Shown here: piece by piece, positions 28,301 to 37,267 of the stretch
How the letters are laid out: each line of letters opens with the position of its first letter
Position numbering within the stretch: the first letter of the stretch is position 1
DNA from: Erwinia pyrifoliae DSM 12163
GTDB taxonomy: Bacteria; Pseudomonadota; Gammaproteobacteria; Enterobacterales; Enterobacteriaceae
DNA length: 37,299 bases
Assembly (NCBI RefSeq): GCF_000026985.1
Contig: NC_017390.1
Span: 1,689,282-1,726,580, forward strand
Reading direction: 5' to 3'
Notes under the pieces: model-generated
Database searches by the model: none
What the model was told of the DNA's origin: nothing
What the model saw: only the letters and a program-made list of their open reading frames with translations
Translations under genes and position numbers: made by a program

Positions 28301-29291
28301 GGTGCAGAGCCGAAAGCTTGATCGAAATGCCCGGGCCTTCGTAAATTCCGCGCCCGTTTGAGGCTTTACCAATCGCGTTGATCGCCTGCTGATAGGAGAT
28401 CAGATAGGCTTTGGCATCCTGGGCGGTGAGCGCAGCTTCACCCAGCATATCGTATGAGTAGCGGAAACCTTTCTCTTCCAGCTTGCGCGCATTGGCCAGC
28501 GCTTCGGCAATGGTTTCGCCGGTGACGAACTGCTCGCCCATCAGACGCATGGCCATATCGACGCCTTTGCGGATCAACGGCTCGCCGCTCTTACCGATGA
28601 TGCGATTGAGCGAACGCGACAAATTGGCTTCGTTATGGGTCGAGACCAGGCGACCGGTGAACAGCAAGCCCCAGGTCGCGGCGTTGACAAACAGCGACGG
28701 GCTGCGTCCGAGGTGCGAATGCCAGTTGCCGTTACTGATTTTATCGCGGATCAACGCATCGCGCGTTGGCTTATCGGGAATGCGCAGCAGGGCCTCCGCC
28801 AGGCACATAAGCGCCACGCCTTCTTGTGAGGACAGCGAAAACTCCTGCAGCAGGCTTTGCACCATGCCGGCGCGTCCACCTGCACCTTTTTGGTGTCTCA
28901 GCCGATCCGCAAGCTGCCAGGCAAGACGGTGCGTTGCCTCGGCAAGGTTAGCCGGTAAACGTGCCTGTTCCAGCAGCATGGGCACCGCTTCAGTTTCCGG
29001 GCGCCGCCATGCGGAGGTGATGGCAGCGCGGGCCACTGACTGCGGCAGGATATGCTCGGCAAAGTCCAGAAACGGCTGGTGCGCCTCTTCCGGCGGGCGT
29101 TCATCGCTTTCCGCCTGCTCGCCATTGACTGGCAGTTCAGGTAGCGCACTGCCTTGTTCTAACTGTTGCAGATAATTGAAAATGGACTGCTTGATCAGCC
29201 AGTGCGGCGTGCGGTCGATCTGCGCCGCCGCCTGCTTAATACGATCGCGCGTGGCGTCGTCCAGTTTCACACCCATAGTGGTCGTGCCCAT
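25344..29291 (-). CDS. putA: Trifunctional proline utilisation protein PutA
   Basis: A 1315-residue protein (E. coli 1320). It has an N-terminal ribbon-helix-helix DNA-binding domain (TTTMGVKLDDATRDRIKQAA, residues 3-22), then an FAD-dependent proline dehydrogenase barrel (about 230-570, with RLVKGAYWDSEIKRAQ), then an NAD-dependent P5C dehydrogenase (from about 650; SPWNFPLAIFSGQIAAAL, VAETGGMNAMIVDSS, catalytic Cys in GQRCSALRLL) and a C-terminal domain. It oxidises proline to glutamate at the membrane and, without proline, represses the put genes. It is divergent from putP across a region carrying GTTGCA boxes. Strong terminator after it. Confidence 0.98.
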   Translation of the reverse strand: MGTTTMGVKLDDATRDRIKQAAAQIDRTPHWLIKQSIFNYLQQLEQGSALPELPVNGEQAESDERPPEEAHQPFLDFAEHILPQSVARAAITSAWRRPETEAVPMLLEQARLPANLAEATHRLAWQLADRLRHQKGAGGRAGMVQSLLQEFSLSSQEGVALMCLAEALLRIPDKPTRDALIRDKISNGNWHSHLGRSPSLFVNAATWGLLFTGRLVSTHNEANLSRSLNRIIGKSGEPLIRKGVDMAMRLMGEQFVTGETIAEALANARKLEEKGFRYSYDMLGEAALTAQDAKAYLISYQQAINAIGKASNGRGIYEGPGISIKLSALHPRYQRAQYDRVMEELYPLLKSLTLLARSYDIGINIDAEEADRLELSLDLLEKLCFEPELEGWNGIGFVIQSYQKRCPMVIDYLTDLAQRSRRRLMIRLVKGAYWDSEIKRAQMDGLEGYPVYTRKVYTDISYIACARKLLAAPNLVYPQFATHNAHTLAAIYQLAGNNYYPGQYEFQCLHGMGEPLYEQVVGKVADGKLNRPCRIYAPVGTHETLLAYLVRRLLENGANTSFVNRIADATLPLDELVADPVAAVEKLANSEGAVGLPHPKIPLPRDLYGKHRQNSAGLDLANEHRLASLSSALLSGASQNWQAQPLIDGPLETGELLPVRNPAEPLDVVGQVRHATAGEVSAALDAAVTEGAIWFATPPQERAAILERAAVMMEGQMQHLIGILVREAGKTFSNAIAEVREAVDFLNYYAGQVRDDFDNETHRPLGPVVCISPWNFPLAIFSGQIAAALAAGNSVLAKPAEQTPLIAAQAVTILHDAGVPPGALQLLPGAGETVGAQLVQDERVRGVMFTGSTAVATLLQRNLASRLDPQGRPTPLVAETGGMNAMIVDSSALTEQVVTDIVASAFDSAGQRCSALRLLCIQEDVAEHTLQMLRGAMAECRMGNPERFSTDIGPVIDAEAKASIEQHIRAMQGKGFSVFQTAQQQAQDCREWQSGTFVLPTLIELNDVSDLTQEVFGPVLHVVRFARSHLPQLVQQINASGYGLTLGVHTRIDETIAQVTQKAHVGNLYVNRNIVGAVVGVQPFGGEGLSGTGPKAGGPLYLYRLLSHRPDGALRVTLDRHDKERPMDALLRPALLQPHQALSEWAAERPELAACCARYAELGQGGTVRLLPGPTGERNTFALLPRNQVLCLADNEQDALVQLAAVTAVGSRALWSDDELHRNLWRQLPEQVRQRIDFSAVPLEQGEFDAVIWHGDADQLRALCEAVAARDGAIVSVQGFARGETNLLLERLLLERSLSVNTAAAGGNASLMTIG

Positions 29292-29719
29292 GCCTTACAG
29301 CTCCCGAATCAGTAGATGGCTAACGATATAGACTGCAATATCACTGATGTTGCAACTTTGTGCAACCACGTTAAATGTGACCCCCGCCTCATTACTGATA
29401 ACCTGACCACCGGTATCAGACAAAAAGCGGCATGAATATTGCTGTAAGATCCTTGCCGGCCACTGAAACCCGTGGCTGGCGGGCTTTTCACTGCAAAATT
29501 GTTGGTGCAACCTGGATAACTGTGACGCAGTGCAACCTGTGGCAATTTATAAGTAAATTCCAGGTGAAAACAATGTGCATGCTGTGTTAAATCGTTTGTG
29601 CGCTGTTGCTGATTACGGCAGGATAAGCCCCACCTTAGCCTTCAGTTCGCTGCTTCGTTGCAGCAATCTGCGAAGAATGCTTATGGTCAGAGGAAACTGA
29701 TAATAAATGGAGAAGCTCA
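29292..29719. promoter_or_regulatory. put control region with PutA operator boxes
   Basis: This 428-bp interval separates divergent putA and putP. The PutA operator core GTTGCA or its complement TGCAAC occurs at 29349-29354, 29351-29356 (overlapping, as GTTGCAAC), 29361-29366, 29506-29511, 29531-29536 and 29657-29662. In E. coli, PutA's ribbon-helix-helix domain binds GTTGCA sites between the same two genes. The boxes form two close pairs plus one near putP. No gene is supported here. Confidence 0.75.
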
Positions 29720-31204
29720 ATGACTCTTAGTACACCAATGATGGTGACATTTTGTGTTTACATTCTCGGCATGGTGCTGATCGGATTTATTGCCTACCGC
29801 TCAACAAAAAACTTTGATGACTATATTCTGGGGGGCCGCAGTCTGGGCAGCATGGTGACGGCATTGTCGGCCGGGGCCTCAGATATGAGTGGCTGGCTGC
29901 TAATGGGCTTGCCGGGAGCGATCTTCCTGTCGGGCATTTCAGAAAGCTGGATCGCCATCGGCCTGACGCTGGGTGCTTACCTTAACTGGAAAATTGTCGC
30001 CGGCCGTCTGCGTGTGCAGACCGAACATCACGACAATGCCCTGACGCTGCCGGATTTCTTCTCCAGCCGTTTTGAAGACAGCAGCAAGCTGCTACGGGTG
30101 ATTTCGGCGCTGGTGATCCTGGTGTTCTTCACCATTTACTGTGCTTCCGGCGTGGTAGCCGGCGCGCGTCTGTTCGAAAGTACCTTCGGTATGAGCTACG
30201 AAACCGCGCTGTGGGCCGGTGCTGCCGCCACTATCGTTTATACCTTTGTCGGGGGATTCCTCGCGGTGAGCTGGACCGATACCGTGCAGGCCAGCCTGAT
30301 GATTTTTGCGCTGATCCTGACGCCGGTAATGGTTATCGTCGCCGTCGGCGGCCTGGGCGATGCGATGCAGGTGATTGCCGCCAAAAGCACGCAAAATATG
30401 GATATGCTGAAGAACCTTAACTTTGTGGCGATTGTTTCGCTGCTCGGTTGGGGTCTTGGCTATTTTGGTCAGCCGCATATTCTGGCGCGCTTTATGGCAG
30501 CAGATTCACACCGTTCTATTCGCACGGCGCGCCGTATCGGCATGATTTGGATGATCCTGTGTCTGATGGGAGCGGTGGCGGTCGGTTTCTTCGGCATCGC
30601 CTATTTCGAAAACCATCCTGAACATGCGGGAGAGGTATCCAAAAATGGTGAACGCATCTTTATTGAACTGACGCGCATCCTGTTTAATCCATGGATTGCC
30701 GGGATCCTGCTGTCGGCCATTCTGGCTGCGGTGATGTCGACGCTCAGCTGTCAGCTGCTGGTGTGCTCAAGCGCGCTAACTGAAGACCTCTACAAAAACT
30801 TCCTGCGTAAAGGCGCCAGCCAGCCAGAGCTGGTATGGGTGGGTCGGGTGATGGTGCTGTTGGTGGCGGTCATTGCTATTGCGCTGGCGGCTAACCCGGA
30901 AAACCGTGTACTGGGCCTGGTCAGCTATGCCTGGGCAGGCTTTGGCGCGGCATTTGGTCCGGTGGTCCTGTTATCACTGATCTGGCAACGCATGACGCGT
31001 AACGGCGCGCTGGCCGGAATGATTGTCGGTGCTGCCACCGTCCTTATCTGGAAGCAGTACGCCTGGATGGGTCTCTACGAGATTATTCCCGGCTTCCTGT
31101 TTGCCAGTATCGCTATTGTGCTATTCAGTCTGGCTGATAAACCCCCATCTGCCGCCGCACAGCAGCGTTTCGCCGCTGCCGAAGCGGAATATCAGGCCGA
31201 TTAA
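29720..31204 (+). CDS. putP: Sodium/proline symporter PutP
   Basis: A 494-residue sodium:solute symporter (E. coli PutP is 502) with about 13 membrane segments. Family segments include DDYILGGRSLGSMVTALSAG (about 33-52), ASDMSGWLLMGLPGA, and GFFGIAYFENHP. A GGAG ribosome site precedes the ATG. It brings in proline for PutA, from which it is divergently transcribed. It is followed by a perfect hairpin lacking a T run. Confidence 0.96.
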   Translation: MTLSTPMMVTFCVYILGMVLIGFIAYRSTKNFDDYILGGRSLGSMVTALSAGASDMSGWLLMGLPGAIFLSGISESWIAIGLTLGAYLNWKIVAGRLRVQTEHHDNALTLPDFFSSRFEDSSKLLRVISALVILVFFTIYCASGVVAGARLFESTFGMSYETALWAGAAATIVYTFVGGFLAVSWTDTVQASLMIFALILTPVMVIVAVGGLGDAMQVIAAKSTQNMDMLKNLNFVAIVSLLGWGLGYFGQPHILARFMAADSHRSIRTARRIGMIWMILCLMGAVAVGFFGIAYFENHPEHAGEVSKNGERIFIELTRILFNPWIAGILLSAILAAVMSTLSCQLLVCSSALTEDLYKNFLRKGASQPELVWVGRVMVLLVAVIAIALAANPENRVLGLVSYAWAGFGAAFGPVVLLSLIWQRMTRNGALAGMIVGAATVLIWKQYAWMGLYEIIPGFLFASIAIVLFSLADKPPSAAAQQRFAAAEAEYQAD

Positions 31205-31272
31205 GCCGTTCTTCTGCGCTGGTGCCATTTGGCCCCGGCGCATCATTACCCCGCATCTCAGTTAAGAGACTC

Positions 31273-31297
31273 TGATGACAGCGACCGGCTGTCATCA
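31273..31297 (+). terminator. Hairpin after putP
   Basis: TGATGACAGC-GACCG-GCTGTCATCA is a perfect 10-bp stem with a 5-nt loop, 68 nt after the putP stop. There is no T run after it on the plus strand, so it may be a 3' protective hairpin or a protein-binding palindrome. Confidence 0.45.
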
Positions 31298-31341
31298 ATC
31301 AGCATAAAAAAGATCCACTTCTGACTTGTATTTCCCTGCAC

Positions 31342-31360
31342 GATAATGATAATCCCTATC
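31342..31360 (+). promoter_or_regulatory. Fur box upstream of efeU
   Basis: GATAATGATAATCCCTATC matches the 19-bp Fur consensus (GATAATGATAATCATTATC) at 16 of 19 positions, with the left half exact. It lies 61 bp upstream of the efeU start, implying iron repression of efeUOB. Confidence 0.88.
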
Positions 31361-31421
31361 GTTCGCATTTTACTTTTATTTACCCGTTTTGACGGTAATC
31401 TACTCTTTCGAGGTATGAGGC

Positions 31422-32255
31422 ATGTTTGTCCCGTTTCTTATCATGTTACGTGAAGGGCTTGAAGCGGCGCTGATTGTCAGCCTGATTGCCAGCTACCTGA
31501 AACGTACCGGGCGTGGTCAGTGGTTTGCTACCCTGTGGGCTGGCGTGTTCGCTGCCGCCGCCATGTGTCTGGGTCTGGGCTGGTTTATCAATGAGACCAC
31601 CGGCGAATTTCCCCAGAAACAGCAGGAGCTGTTCGAAGGTTTGGTCGCCGTCATCGCCGTAGGGGTACTCACCTGGATGGTGTTCTGGATGCGCAAAGTA
31701 TCGCGTAACGTGAAGGCGCAGCTGGAAGATGCGGTGGACAACGCCTTACAGAAGGGGAGCAACAGCGGCTGGGCGCTGATCCTGATGGTGTTCCTCGCCG
31801 TTGCGCGTGAAGGTCTTGAATCGGTTTTCTTCTTGCTGGCCGCTTTTCAGCAGGACGTGGGTTATGCGCCGCCGCTGGGGGCGATGCTTGGCCTGGGCAC
31901 GGCAATGGTGCTCGGTATGCTGATTTATTGGGGCGGGGTGCGCCTGAATCTGGCCAGCTTCTTTAAGTGGACCAGCCTGTTTATCATCTTTGTCGCCGCC
32001 GGGCTGGCAGCAGGTGCCGTGCGCGCCTTCCATGAAGCCGGCCTGTGGAATCATTTCCAGGAGGTGGCGTTTGACTTCAGCCAAACCCTCTCTACCCACA
32101 GCATCTTTGGCACGCTGTTGGAGGGCCTGCTGGGCTATCAGGAAGCGCCAAGCGTCAGTGAAGTGGCGATGTGGTTTATCTATCTGGTTCCTGCACTGCT
32201 GTTGTTTATGATGCCTGGGCGCGCTCCATCCTCTGCCGCCCCCGCTGCACGCTGA
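31422..32255 (+). CDS. efeU: Ferrous iron permease EfeU
   Basis: A 277-residue FTR1-family inner-membrane permease with about seven membrane segments. Two REGLE iron-binding motifs are visible at residues 10-14 (LREGLEAAL) and 129-133 ([10 protein letters not shown]). The frame is intact, unlike E. coli K-12, where it is frameshifted. It imports iron, in concert with EfeO and EfeB, under acidic or aerobic conditions. It is the first gene of efeUOB, downstream of a Fur box. Confidence 0.95.
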   Translation: MFVPFLIMLREGLEAALIVSLIASYLKRTGRGQWFATLWAGVFAAAAMCLGLGWFINETTGEFPQKQQELFEGLVAVIAVGVLTWMVFWMRKVSRNVKAQLEDAVDNALQKGSNSGWALILMVFLAVAREGLESVFFLLAAFQQDVGYAPPLGAMLGLGTAMVLGMLIYWGGVRLNLASFFKWTSLFIIFVAAGLAAGAVRAFHEAGLWNHFQEVAFDFSQTLSTHSIFGTLLEGLLGYQEAPSVSEVAMWFIYLVPALLLFMMPGRAPSSAAPAAR

Positions 32256-32311
32256 TTCTGCCGGGCAGGTCGCCGACCTGCCGGTTTCAACTCTCTGACA
32301 GGAATGACATT

Positions 32312-33442
32312 ATGACGACACAATTTCGCCGTCAGGCACTGAACGTGACGCTGCTGGCGGCTTTAACCTCATCTACCGCTGCGCTGGCGGCGGATATCCC
32401 TCAGGTTAATGTGAGTGTGAACGACCGGCAGTGCGAACCAATGACGCTGACGGTTGCTGCCGGTAAAACCCAGTTCATCATCAAAAATAACAGCCAGAAA
32501 GGTCTGGAGTGGGAGATCCTCAAAGGGGTGATGGTGGTGGAAGAGCGCGAAAATATCGCGCCGGGCTTTACGCAGAAGATGACGGCTAATCTGGAGGCAG
32601 GGGAGTACGACATGACCTGTGGCCTGCTAAGCAACCCAAAGGGCAAGCTGATTGTTAAAGCTGGCGACAGTCATCAGGCTAATGATGGCAAGCCGGATCT
32701 GCTGCAGCTGGTGGGGCCGATAGCCAACTACAAGCTGTATGTGACTCAGGAAGTGGCACAGCTGGTGGACGCGACGAAAGCGTTTACCGACGCGGTGAAA
32801 GCAGGGGATGTCAACAAGGCGAAAGCGCTATATGCGCCGACCCGTCAGCATTATGAGCGTATTGAGCCAATCGCCGAGCTGTTTTCCGATCTTGATGGTG
32901 CTATTGACGCGCGTGAAGATGACTTCGAGAAAAAAGCAGAAGACCCGGCCTTTACCGGCTTCCATCGTCTGGAAAAAGTGCTGTTTGCGGATAACACGAC
33001 GGAAGGTATGGATAAGTTCGCCGACCAGCTGTACAAAAACGTGCTGGATCTGCAAACCCGTATCAACGAGTTGGCCTTCCCGCCGGGCAAAGTCGTGGGA
33101 GGGGCTGCCGGCCTGATCGAAGAGATCGCCGCCAGCAAGATTTCAGGTGAAGAAGACCGCTACAGCCGCACCGATCTATGGGATTTCAAGGCCAACGTTG
33201 ACGGCGCGCAGAAAATTGTCAACCTGCTGCGCCCGCTGGTGGAAAAAGCTGACCCACAGCTGCTGGTAAAAGTGGACGGTAACTTCAACAAGGTCGATAC
33301 CATTCTGGCGAAGTACCGCACTCATGAAGGCTATGAATCTTACGATAAGTTAACTGATGTTGATCGCAAAGCATTGAAAGGCCCGATCACGGCGCTGGCC
33401 GAGGATCTTTCGCTGCTGCGCGGTACCCTGGGTTTGGATTAA
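32312..33442 (+). CDS. efeO: Periplasmic iron uptake protein EfeO
   Basis: A 376-residue protein with signal peptide ([20 protein letters not shown], cleavage after ALA near 26). The mature N-terminal cupredoxin-like domain (about 30-120) has C41 in RQCEPM and the [14 protein letters not shown] segment. The C-terminal M75 (imelysin-type) domain holds H180YERIEP and HxxE at H218-E221 (GFHRLEK). The ATG at 32312 with AGGA upstream is preferred because earlier in-frame starts lie inside efeU or lack a signal peptide. It presents iron to EfeU. Located 56 nt after efeU. Confidence 0.95.
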   Translation: MTTQFRRQALNVTLLAALTSSTAALAADIPQVNVSVNDRQCEPMTLTVAAGKTQFIIKNNSQKGLEWEILKGVMVVEERENIAPGFTQKMTANLEAGEYDMTCGLLSNPKGKLIVKAGDSHQANDGKPDLLQLVGPIANYKLYVTQEVAQLVDATKAFTDAVKAGDVNKAKALYAPTRQHYERIEPIAELFSDLDGAIDAREDDFEKKAEDPAFTGFHRLEKVLFADNTTEGMDKFADQLYKNVLDLQTRINELAFPPGKVVGGAAGLIEEIAASKISGEEDRYSRTDLWDFKANVDGAQKIVNLLRPLVEKADPQLLVKVDGNFNKVDTILAKYRTHEGYESYDKLTDVDRKALKGPITALAEDLSLLRGTLGLD

Positions 33443-33448
33443 TCAGCG

Positions 33449-34735
33449 ATGGCGAAAACAGTCGAAGGCGTGGCATTAGCGTCACGCCGCCGTTTACTCA
33501 AAGGAATGGGCATTCTCAGTGGCGCGCTGGCGGTTGCGGGCGGTTGTCCGGTTCATGCCGCCTCTGCTGCTGACAACACCTCTTCGCCGGGAACGCTGCC
33601 ACCCGGCGCGCGTGAAGAGCGGCAGCCGTTCTGTGGCGTTCACCAGGCCGGGATCGTCACGCCGCAACAGGCGGCGATGATGCTGGTGGCATTTGATGTG
33701 CTGGCCAGCGATAAAGCCGATCTCGAGCGTTTGTTCAGGCTGTTGACCGCGCGTATCGCGTTTCTTACCCGTGGAGGGAAAGCGCCACGGGTGACCAATC
33801 CTCAGCTTCCGCCGATGGATTCCGGCATTCTCGGCGAGGATATCTGGCCGGATAATCTGACCATTACCGTTTCTGTCGGCAGTTCGCTGTTTGACGAGCG
33901 TTTCGGCCTGCAGGCGTTGAAACCGCTAAAACTTCAGCGTATGACGCGTTTCCCCAACGATGCGCTGGACGGCAGCCTGTGTCACGGCGACCTGCTATTG
34001 CAAATTTGCGCAAATACTAACGATACGGTGATCCACGCGTTGCGCGATATTATCAAGCATTCGCCGGATCTGCTCAGCGTACGCTGGCGGCGTGAAGGGT
34101 TTATCTCTAACCATGCGGCACGCAGCAGGGGCAAAGAAACGCCGATAAATCTGTTGGGCTTCAAGGATGGCACCGCCAACCCGGATACTGCCGATAATCG
34201 ATTGATGGATAACATTCTGTGGGTAAGTCAAGAGCAGGGCGAGCCGGCATGGGCGGTTGGGGGCAGCTATCAGGCCGTGCGCATCATTCAGTTCCACGTC
34301 GAGTTCTGGGATCGTACCCCGCTGCGTGAACAGCAGACCATATTTGGCCGCGAGAAACACAGCGGTGCACCGTTAGGGATGCAGCAGGAGCACGATGTAC
34401 CGGACTATGCCAGCGATCCGGCAGGGGAGGTGATACCGATGGATGCGCATATCCGTCTGGCGAATCCGCGTACTGCACAAACGCTGAGCAGTCTGCTGCT
34501 GCGCCGTGGCTACAGCTATTCGCTTGGCGTGTCTCATTCCGGTCAGCTGGAGATGGGGCTGCTGTTTATCTGCTATCAGCATGATTTGGAAAAGGGCTTT
34601 CTGACGGTACAGCAGCGGTTGAACGGAGAAGCGCTGGAAGAGTATATCAAGCCTGTTGGTGGAGGTTACTTCTTTGCTTTGCCGGGAGTACCCGATGACC
34701 AACATTATCTGGCTCAGGGGCTGCTCTCCTCCTGA
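33449..34735 (+). CDS. efeB: Dye-decolourising haem peroxidase EfeB
   Basis: A 428-residue DyP-type peroxidase exported folded by the Tat pathway: SRRRLLKG with arginines at 13-15, then a hydrophobic stretch ending PVHAASA. The DyP signature GxxDG is at about 237-241 (GFKDGTANP, catalytic D240). It supplies the oxidation step for periplasmic iron uptake by EfeUO. It starts 6 nt after efeO, completing efeUOB. A hairpin follows. Confidence 0.95.
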   Translation: MAKTVEGVALASRRRLLKGMGILSGALAVAGGCPVHAASAADNTSSPGTLPPGAREERQPFCGVHQAGIVTPQQAAMMLVAFDVLASDKADLERLFRLLTARIAFLTRGGKAPRVTNPQLPPMDSGILGEDIWPDNLTITVSVGSSLFDERFGLQALKPLKLQRMTRFPNDALDGSLCHGDLLLQICANTNDTVIHALRDIIKHSPDLLSVRWRREGFISNHAARSRGKETPINLLGFKDGTANPDTADNRLMDNILWVSQEQGEPAWAVGGSYQAVRIIQFHVEFWDRTPLREQQTIFGREKHSGAPLGMQQEHDVPDYASDPAGEVIPMDAHIRLANPRTAQTLSSLLLRRGYSYSLGVSHSGQLEMGLLFICYQHDLEKGFLTVQQRLNGEALEEYIKPVGGGYFFALPGVPDDQHYLAQGLLSS

Positions 34736-34740
34736 TTTCA

Positions 34741-34768
34741 ATGAGCGGATTGATATGCATCCGCTCAT
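34741..34768 (+). terminator. Hairpin after efeB
   Basis: ATGAGCGGAT-TGATATGC-ATCCGCTCAT is a perfect 10-bp stem 5 nt past the efeB stop, followed by CATCTTTC, which is only weakly T-rich. Confidence 0.55.
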
Positions 34769-35262
34769 CATCTTTCAATGATATCGCTCTGTTAGCCTGT
34801 CCGGGCTGATTAACATAACGCCGTTTCAGCACGTAATTACGCCTTCAATATTTGTATAACTGACTGTTTTATAAAGTTACGGCTATTTTGTTATCACCGC
34901 CATGAAAAAAGTGTTGCAATTTTTAGCTATAATGAAGAATATGAAATTGCTGTTGTTTTTCGCATAGCGTGTTTCACTATGGAGAGAGCGGATGCAGAAG
35001 TCCTTTAGCGGACCATTAGCCAAACGGCGTTTCAATGCGATAACATGTGGGGAACAACTCTCCTCTCCCACCTTCACTTCTTTTATCTTCCAACGACAAC
35101 CCTGTTCGTATCGTCCTTTACGGTGCATTGCAACGTTCTTTTGCCGTGCATCTGTTTTAACGGCCGTACATGGCTTAAAAGGAAGCCAAAACCTCTAAAG
35201 CGTTCACGTAATCGCGTCAATCACATTGATGCGGGAAATGAAACCAACTGTAAGGTGCCACT
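34769..35262. other. Long 5' region of phoH, no supported gene
   Basis: Holds a TATAAT at 34932-34937 without a well-placed -35. A 68-codon plus frame at 34992-35198 has GGAGAG upstream but no recognisable homology. I saw no CTGTCAT-type Pho box. The phoH frame is closed by TAA just 9 nt upstream of its ATG, so none of this can be an N-terminal extension of PhoH. Confidence 0.4.
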
Positions 35263-36051
35263 ATGGGAAGACAGAAAGCAGTGATCAAAGCGCGTCGGGA
35301 AGCAAAACGTGTGCTTCGTAGCGATTCACGCAGTCACCGTCAGCGTGAAGAAGAATCGGTCACCTCGCTGGTGCAATTGGGTGGGTTGGACTCGATTGGT
35401 ATGGCACGCGACAGCCGTGACCATTCGCCGATTGAAGCCAGAAATGAAGCTCAGGCGCACTATCTTAACGCCATAGAAAGCAAAAAACTGATCTTTGCCA
35501 CCGGCGAAGCAGGCTGTGGTAAAACGTGGATCAGCGCCGCAAAAGCGGCCGAGGCTCTGATACACAAGGATGTTGACAGGATTATCGTCACGCGCCCGGT
35601 ACTGCAGGCGGATGAGGACTTGGGATTCCTGCCGGGGGATATCTCAGAAAAATTTGCCCCTTATTTCCGACCCGTTTATGACGTTCTGGTTAAACGTCTT
35701 GGCTCTTCTTTTATGCAGTACTGCCTGCGGCCTGAAATCGGCAAGGTGGAAATTGCGCCGTTTGCCTATATGCGCGGCAGGACGTTCGAAAACGCTGTGG
35801 TGATCCTCGATGAGGCGCAGAACGTGACCGCTGCCCAGATGAAAATGTTCTTAACCCGCCTTGGAGAGAACGTCACGGTGATTGTAAATGGCGACATTAC
35901 CCAGTGTGATTTGCCCGCCCACGTACAGTCCGGGCTTAGTGATGCGCTGGCGCGCTTCAGCGAAGATGATATGGTTGGCGTGGTGCGTTTCACTCAACGA
36001 GACTGCGTCCGTTCCGAACTGTGCCAGCATGCCTTGCTGGCCTATGGGTAA
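35263..36051 (+). CDS. phoH: PhoH family ATPase
   Basis: A 262-residue P-loop protein: Walker A GEAGCGKT at 81-88, Walker B VVILDEAQN with D183-E184, and RPVLQADEDLGFLPGDISEK between. It is very close to the core of E. coli PhoH. E. coli PhoH is annotated with a longer N-terminus; here a stop 9 nt upstream fixes the start at or after this ATG, preceded by AAGG. The biochemical role is unresolved; phosphate-starvation induction is known in E. coli. It follows efeUOB in the E. coli order and ends in a strong terminator. Confidence 0.94.
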   Translation: MGRQKAVIKARREAKRVLRSDSRSHRQREEESVTSLVQLGGLDSIGMARDSRDHSPIEARNEAQAHYLNAIESKKLIFATGEAGCGKTWISAAKAAEALIHKDVDRIIVTRPVLQADEDLGFLPGDISEKFAPYFRPVYDVLVKRLGSSFMQYCLRPEIGKVEIAPFAYMRGRTFENAVVILDEAQNVTAAQMKMFLTRLGENVTVIVNGDITQCDLPAHVQSGLSDALARFSEDDMVGVVRFTQRDCVRSELCQHALLAYG

Positions 36052-36100
36052 GTAACCGTTGTCACGGGGCTGATGCAGCCTCACATCCTGTTGGTATCGG

Positions 36101-36125
36101 AAGCCCGGTCATGCCGGGCTTTTTT
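36101..36125 (+). terminator. Rho-independent terminator of phoH
   Basis: AAGCCCGG-TCATG-CCGGGCTT stem-loop followed by T6, 49 nt past the phoH stop. It may also serve the convergent oxidoreductase gene only weakly, since the minus strand lacks a long T run. Confidence 0.92.
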
Positions 36126-36129
36126 GCCT

Positions 36130-36870
36130 TTATTTATTAACGCCAAAACCCTGTTTGCGTATCGCCGGTTGCACCTGCGGGAAGTAGATGTGCTGGTAAT
36201 AGCTGGCGGTGTTGTTGCCCCAGTTATCCCCGTCTTGACGACCGGTTTGCTGCCAGTGATCCGTCAGCACCTGGTTGTAAGCTTCAATTACCCCTGGTAG
36301 TACGCTGGTGTTGTAACGCTCTTCATGACGGAAGCCGGCCAGCGACATGCGCGGTTTTTCAGCAGCGGGCTGGTCAATATAGCCCAGCACCACGCCCGCT
36401 ACCGGGAAGGTCAGTTCCGGCAGCTGCAGCAGTTCAATCATCGCTTGCGGATCGCGGCGGATACCGCCAATCGGGACTATCCCCAGACCGTGTGAACGCG
36501 CGGCGGTCATCAGAGCGCCCAGCGCGATCCCGACATCGGTCGAGCCGGAGATCAGGCTTTCAATGCTTTCATGGGCAATCTGTTTTTTACCCTCGGCGGC
36601 AATGCCCTGCTGGCTTTTGTACATGTCCAGCACCACGGTAATAAATACCGGAGCTTGTGCAATCCATGGCTGGCCACCCGCCAGTTCAGCAATGCGCGCG
36701 CGGGCTGCCGCATCGCGAACCACTACCAGCGAGACCTGCTGTGAATTTACCGATGTTGGCGCACGCCAGGCTGCTTCGATAATGTCGTCCAGCACCTCTT
36801 CAGGAACGGGTTTATCTGAATAGCTGCGGTCGCTGCGGTGGCTTTTTAACAGTTGGGTTATTTCATTCAT
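36130..36870 (-). CDS. FMN-dependent nitroreductase/NADPH oxidoreductase (NfsA/Frp type)
   Basis: A 246-residue flavoprotein of the nitroreductase superfamily. The N-terminal FMN-binding pattern SHRSDRSYSDKPVPEE and APTSVNSQQ, then GALMTAARSHGLGIVPIGGI and the VAGVVLGYID segment, match NfsA/Frp/NfrA enzymes that use NADPH to reduce nitroaromatics, quinones or flavin. The exact physiological substrate is not evident. It is convergent with phoH and single-gene. An NfsA-like symbol is withheld because several paralogues share these features. Confidence 0.88.
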   Translation of the reverse strand: MNEITQLLKSHRSDRSYSDKPVPEEVLDDIIEAAWRAPTSVNSQQVSLVVVRDAAARARIAELAGGQPWIAQAPVFITVVLDMYKSQQGIAAEGKKQIAHESIESLISGSTDVGIALGALMTAARSHGLGIVPIGGIRRDPQAMIELLQLPELTFPVAGVVLGYIDQPAAEKPRMSLAGFRHEERYNTSVLPGVIEAYNQVLTDHWQQTGRQDGDNWGNNTASYYQHIYFPQVQPAIRKQGFGVNK

Positions 36871-37267
36871 GGGACACCTGGAATTTTCGGGATTGGTAAA
36901 AATATGGAGATAAGATAGTCATTATTTTGCAAGAAATAATGGTTAGTTTGTGCGAGGTATCACATTTTTTTTGTTAAAAGAGTGCCGGAGCTGTCGCTCA
37001 GTCACTTTCTGAACCCGTATGAAGGTAAGCAACCCTTTTCCTTTTATGGCACCGCCAGCCCGGCAGCAGAGCATTGTGATTTGCCTTAACGACTGATAAG
37101 ACTTATCGCAAAGCTGTTATGCTTAGTGAAGAAAGTTTGTTGGTGACAACCAATTTGAGCATTAACGGGATTTAGCGAGTATGGCCATTTTGAGGGCTGC
37201 TCAGGGGAAAAAGAAATCCTGACGAGGGTTCTTCACTCCCTCTCTCATCCGGGGAATATGCACAAAA
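36871..37267. other. Gene-free stretch before the terminal hairpin
   Basis: No supported coding gene. Only short frames without ribosome sites are visible (for example 13 codons beginning MAILRAAQGKKKS). A TATGCT that could be a -10 occurs near 37120, about 170 nt before the strong terminator at 37268, so a small untranslated RNA or a leader from an adjacent gene is possible but unproven. Confidence 0.35.

Noticed and set aside
34902..34967. 21-codon hydrophobic frame (MKKVLQFLAIMKNMKLLLFF) as a leader or toxin peptide
   Set aside because: No ribosome site in front of the ATG and no paired antisense RNA or regulatory structure could be seen.
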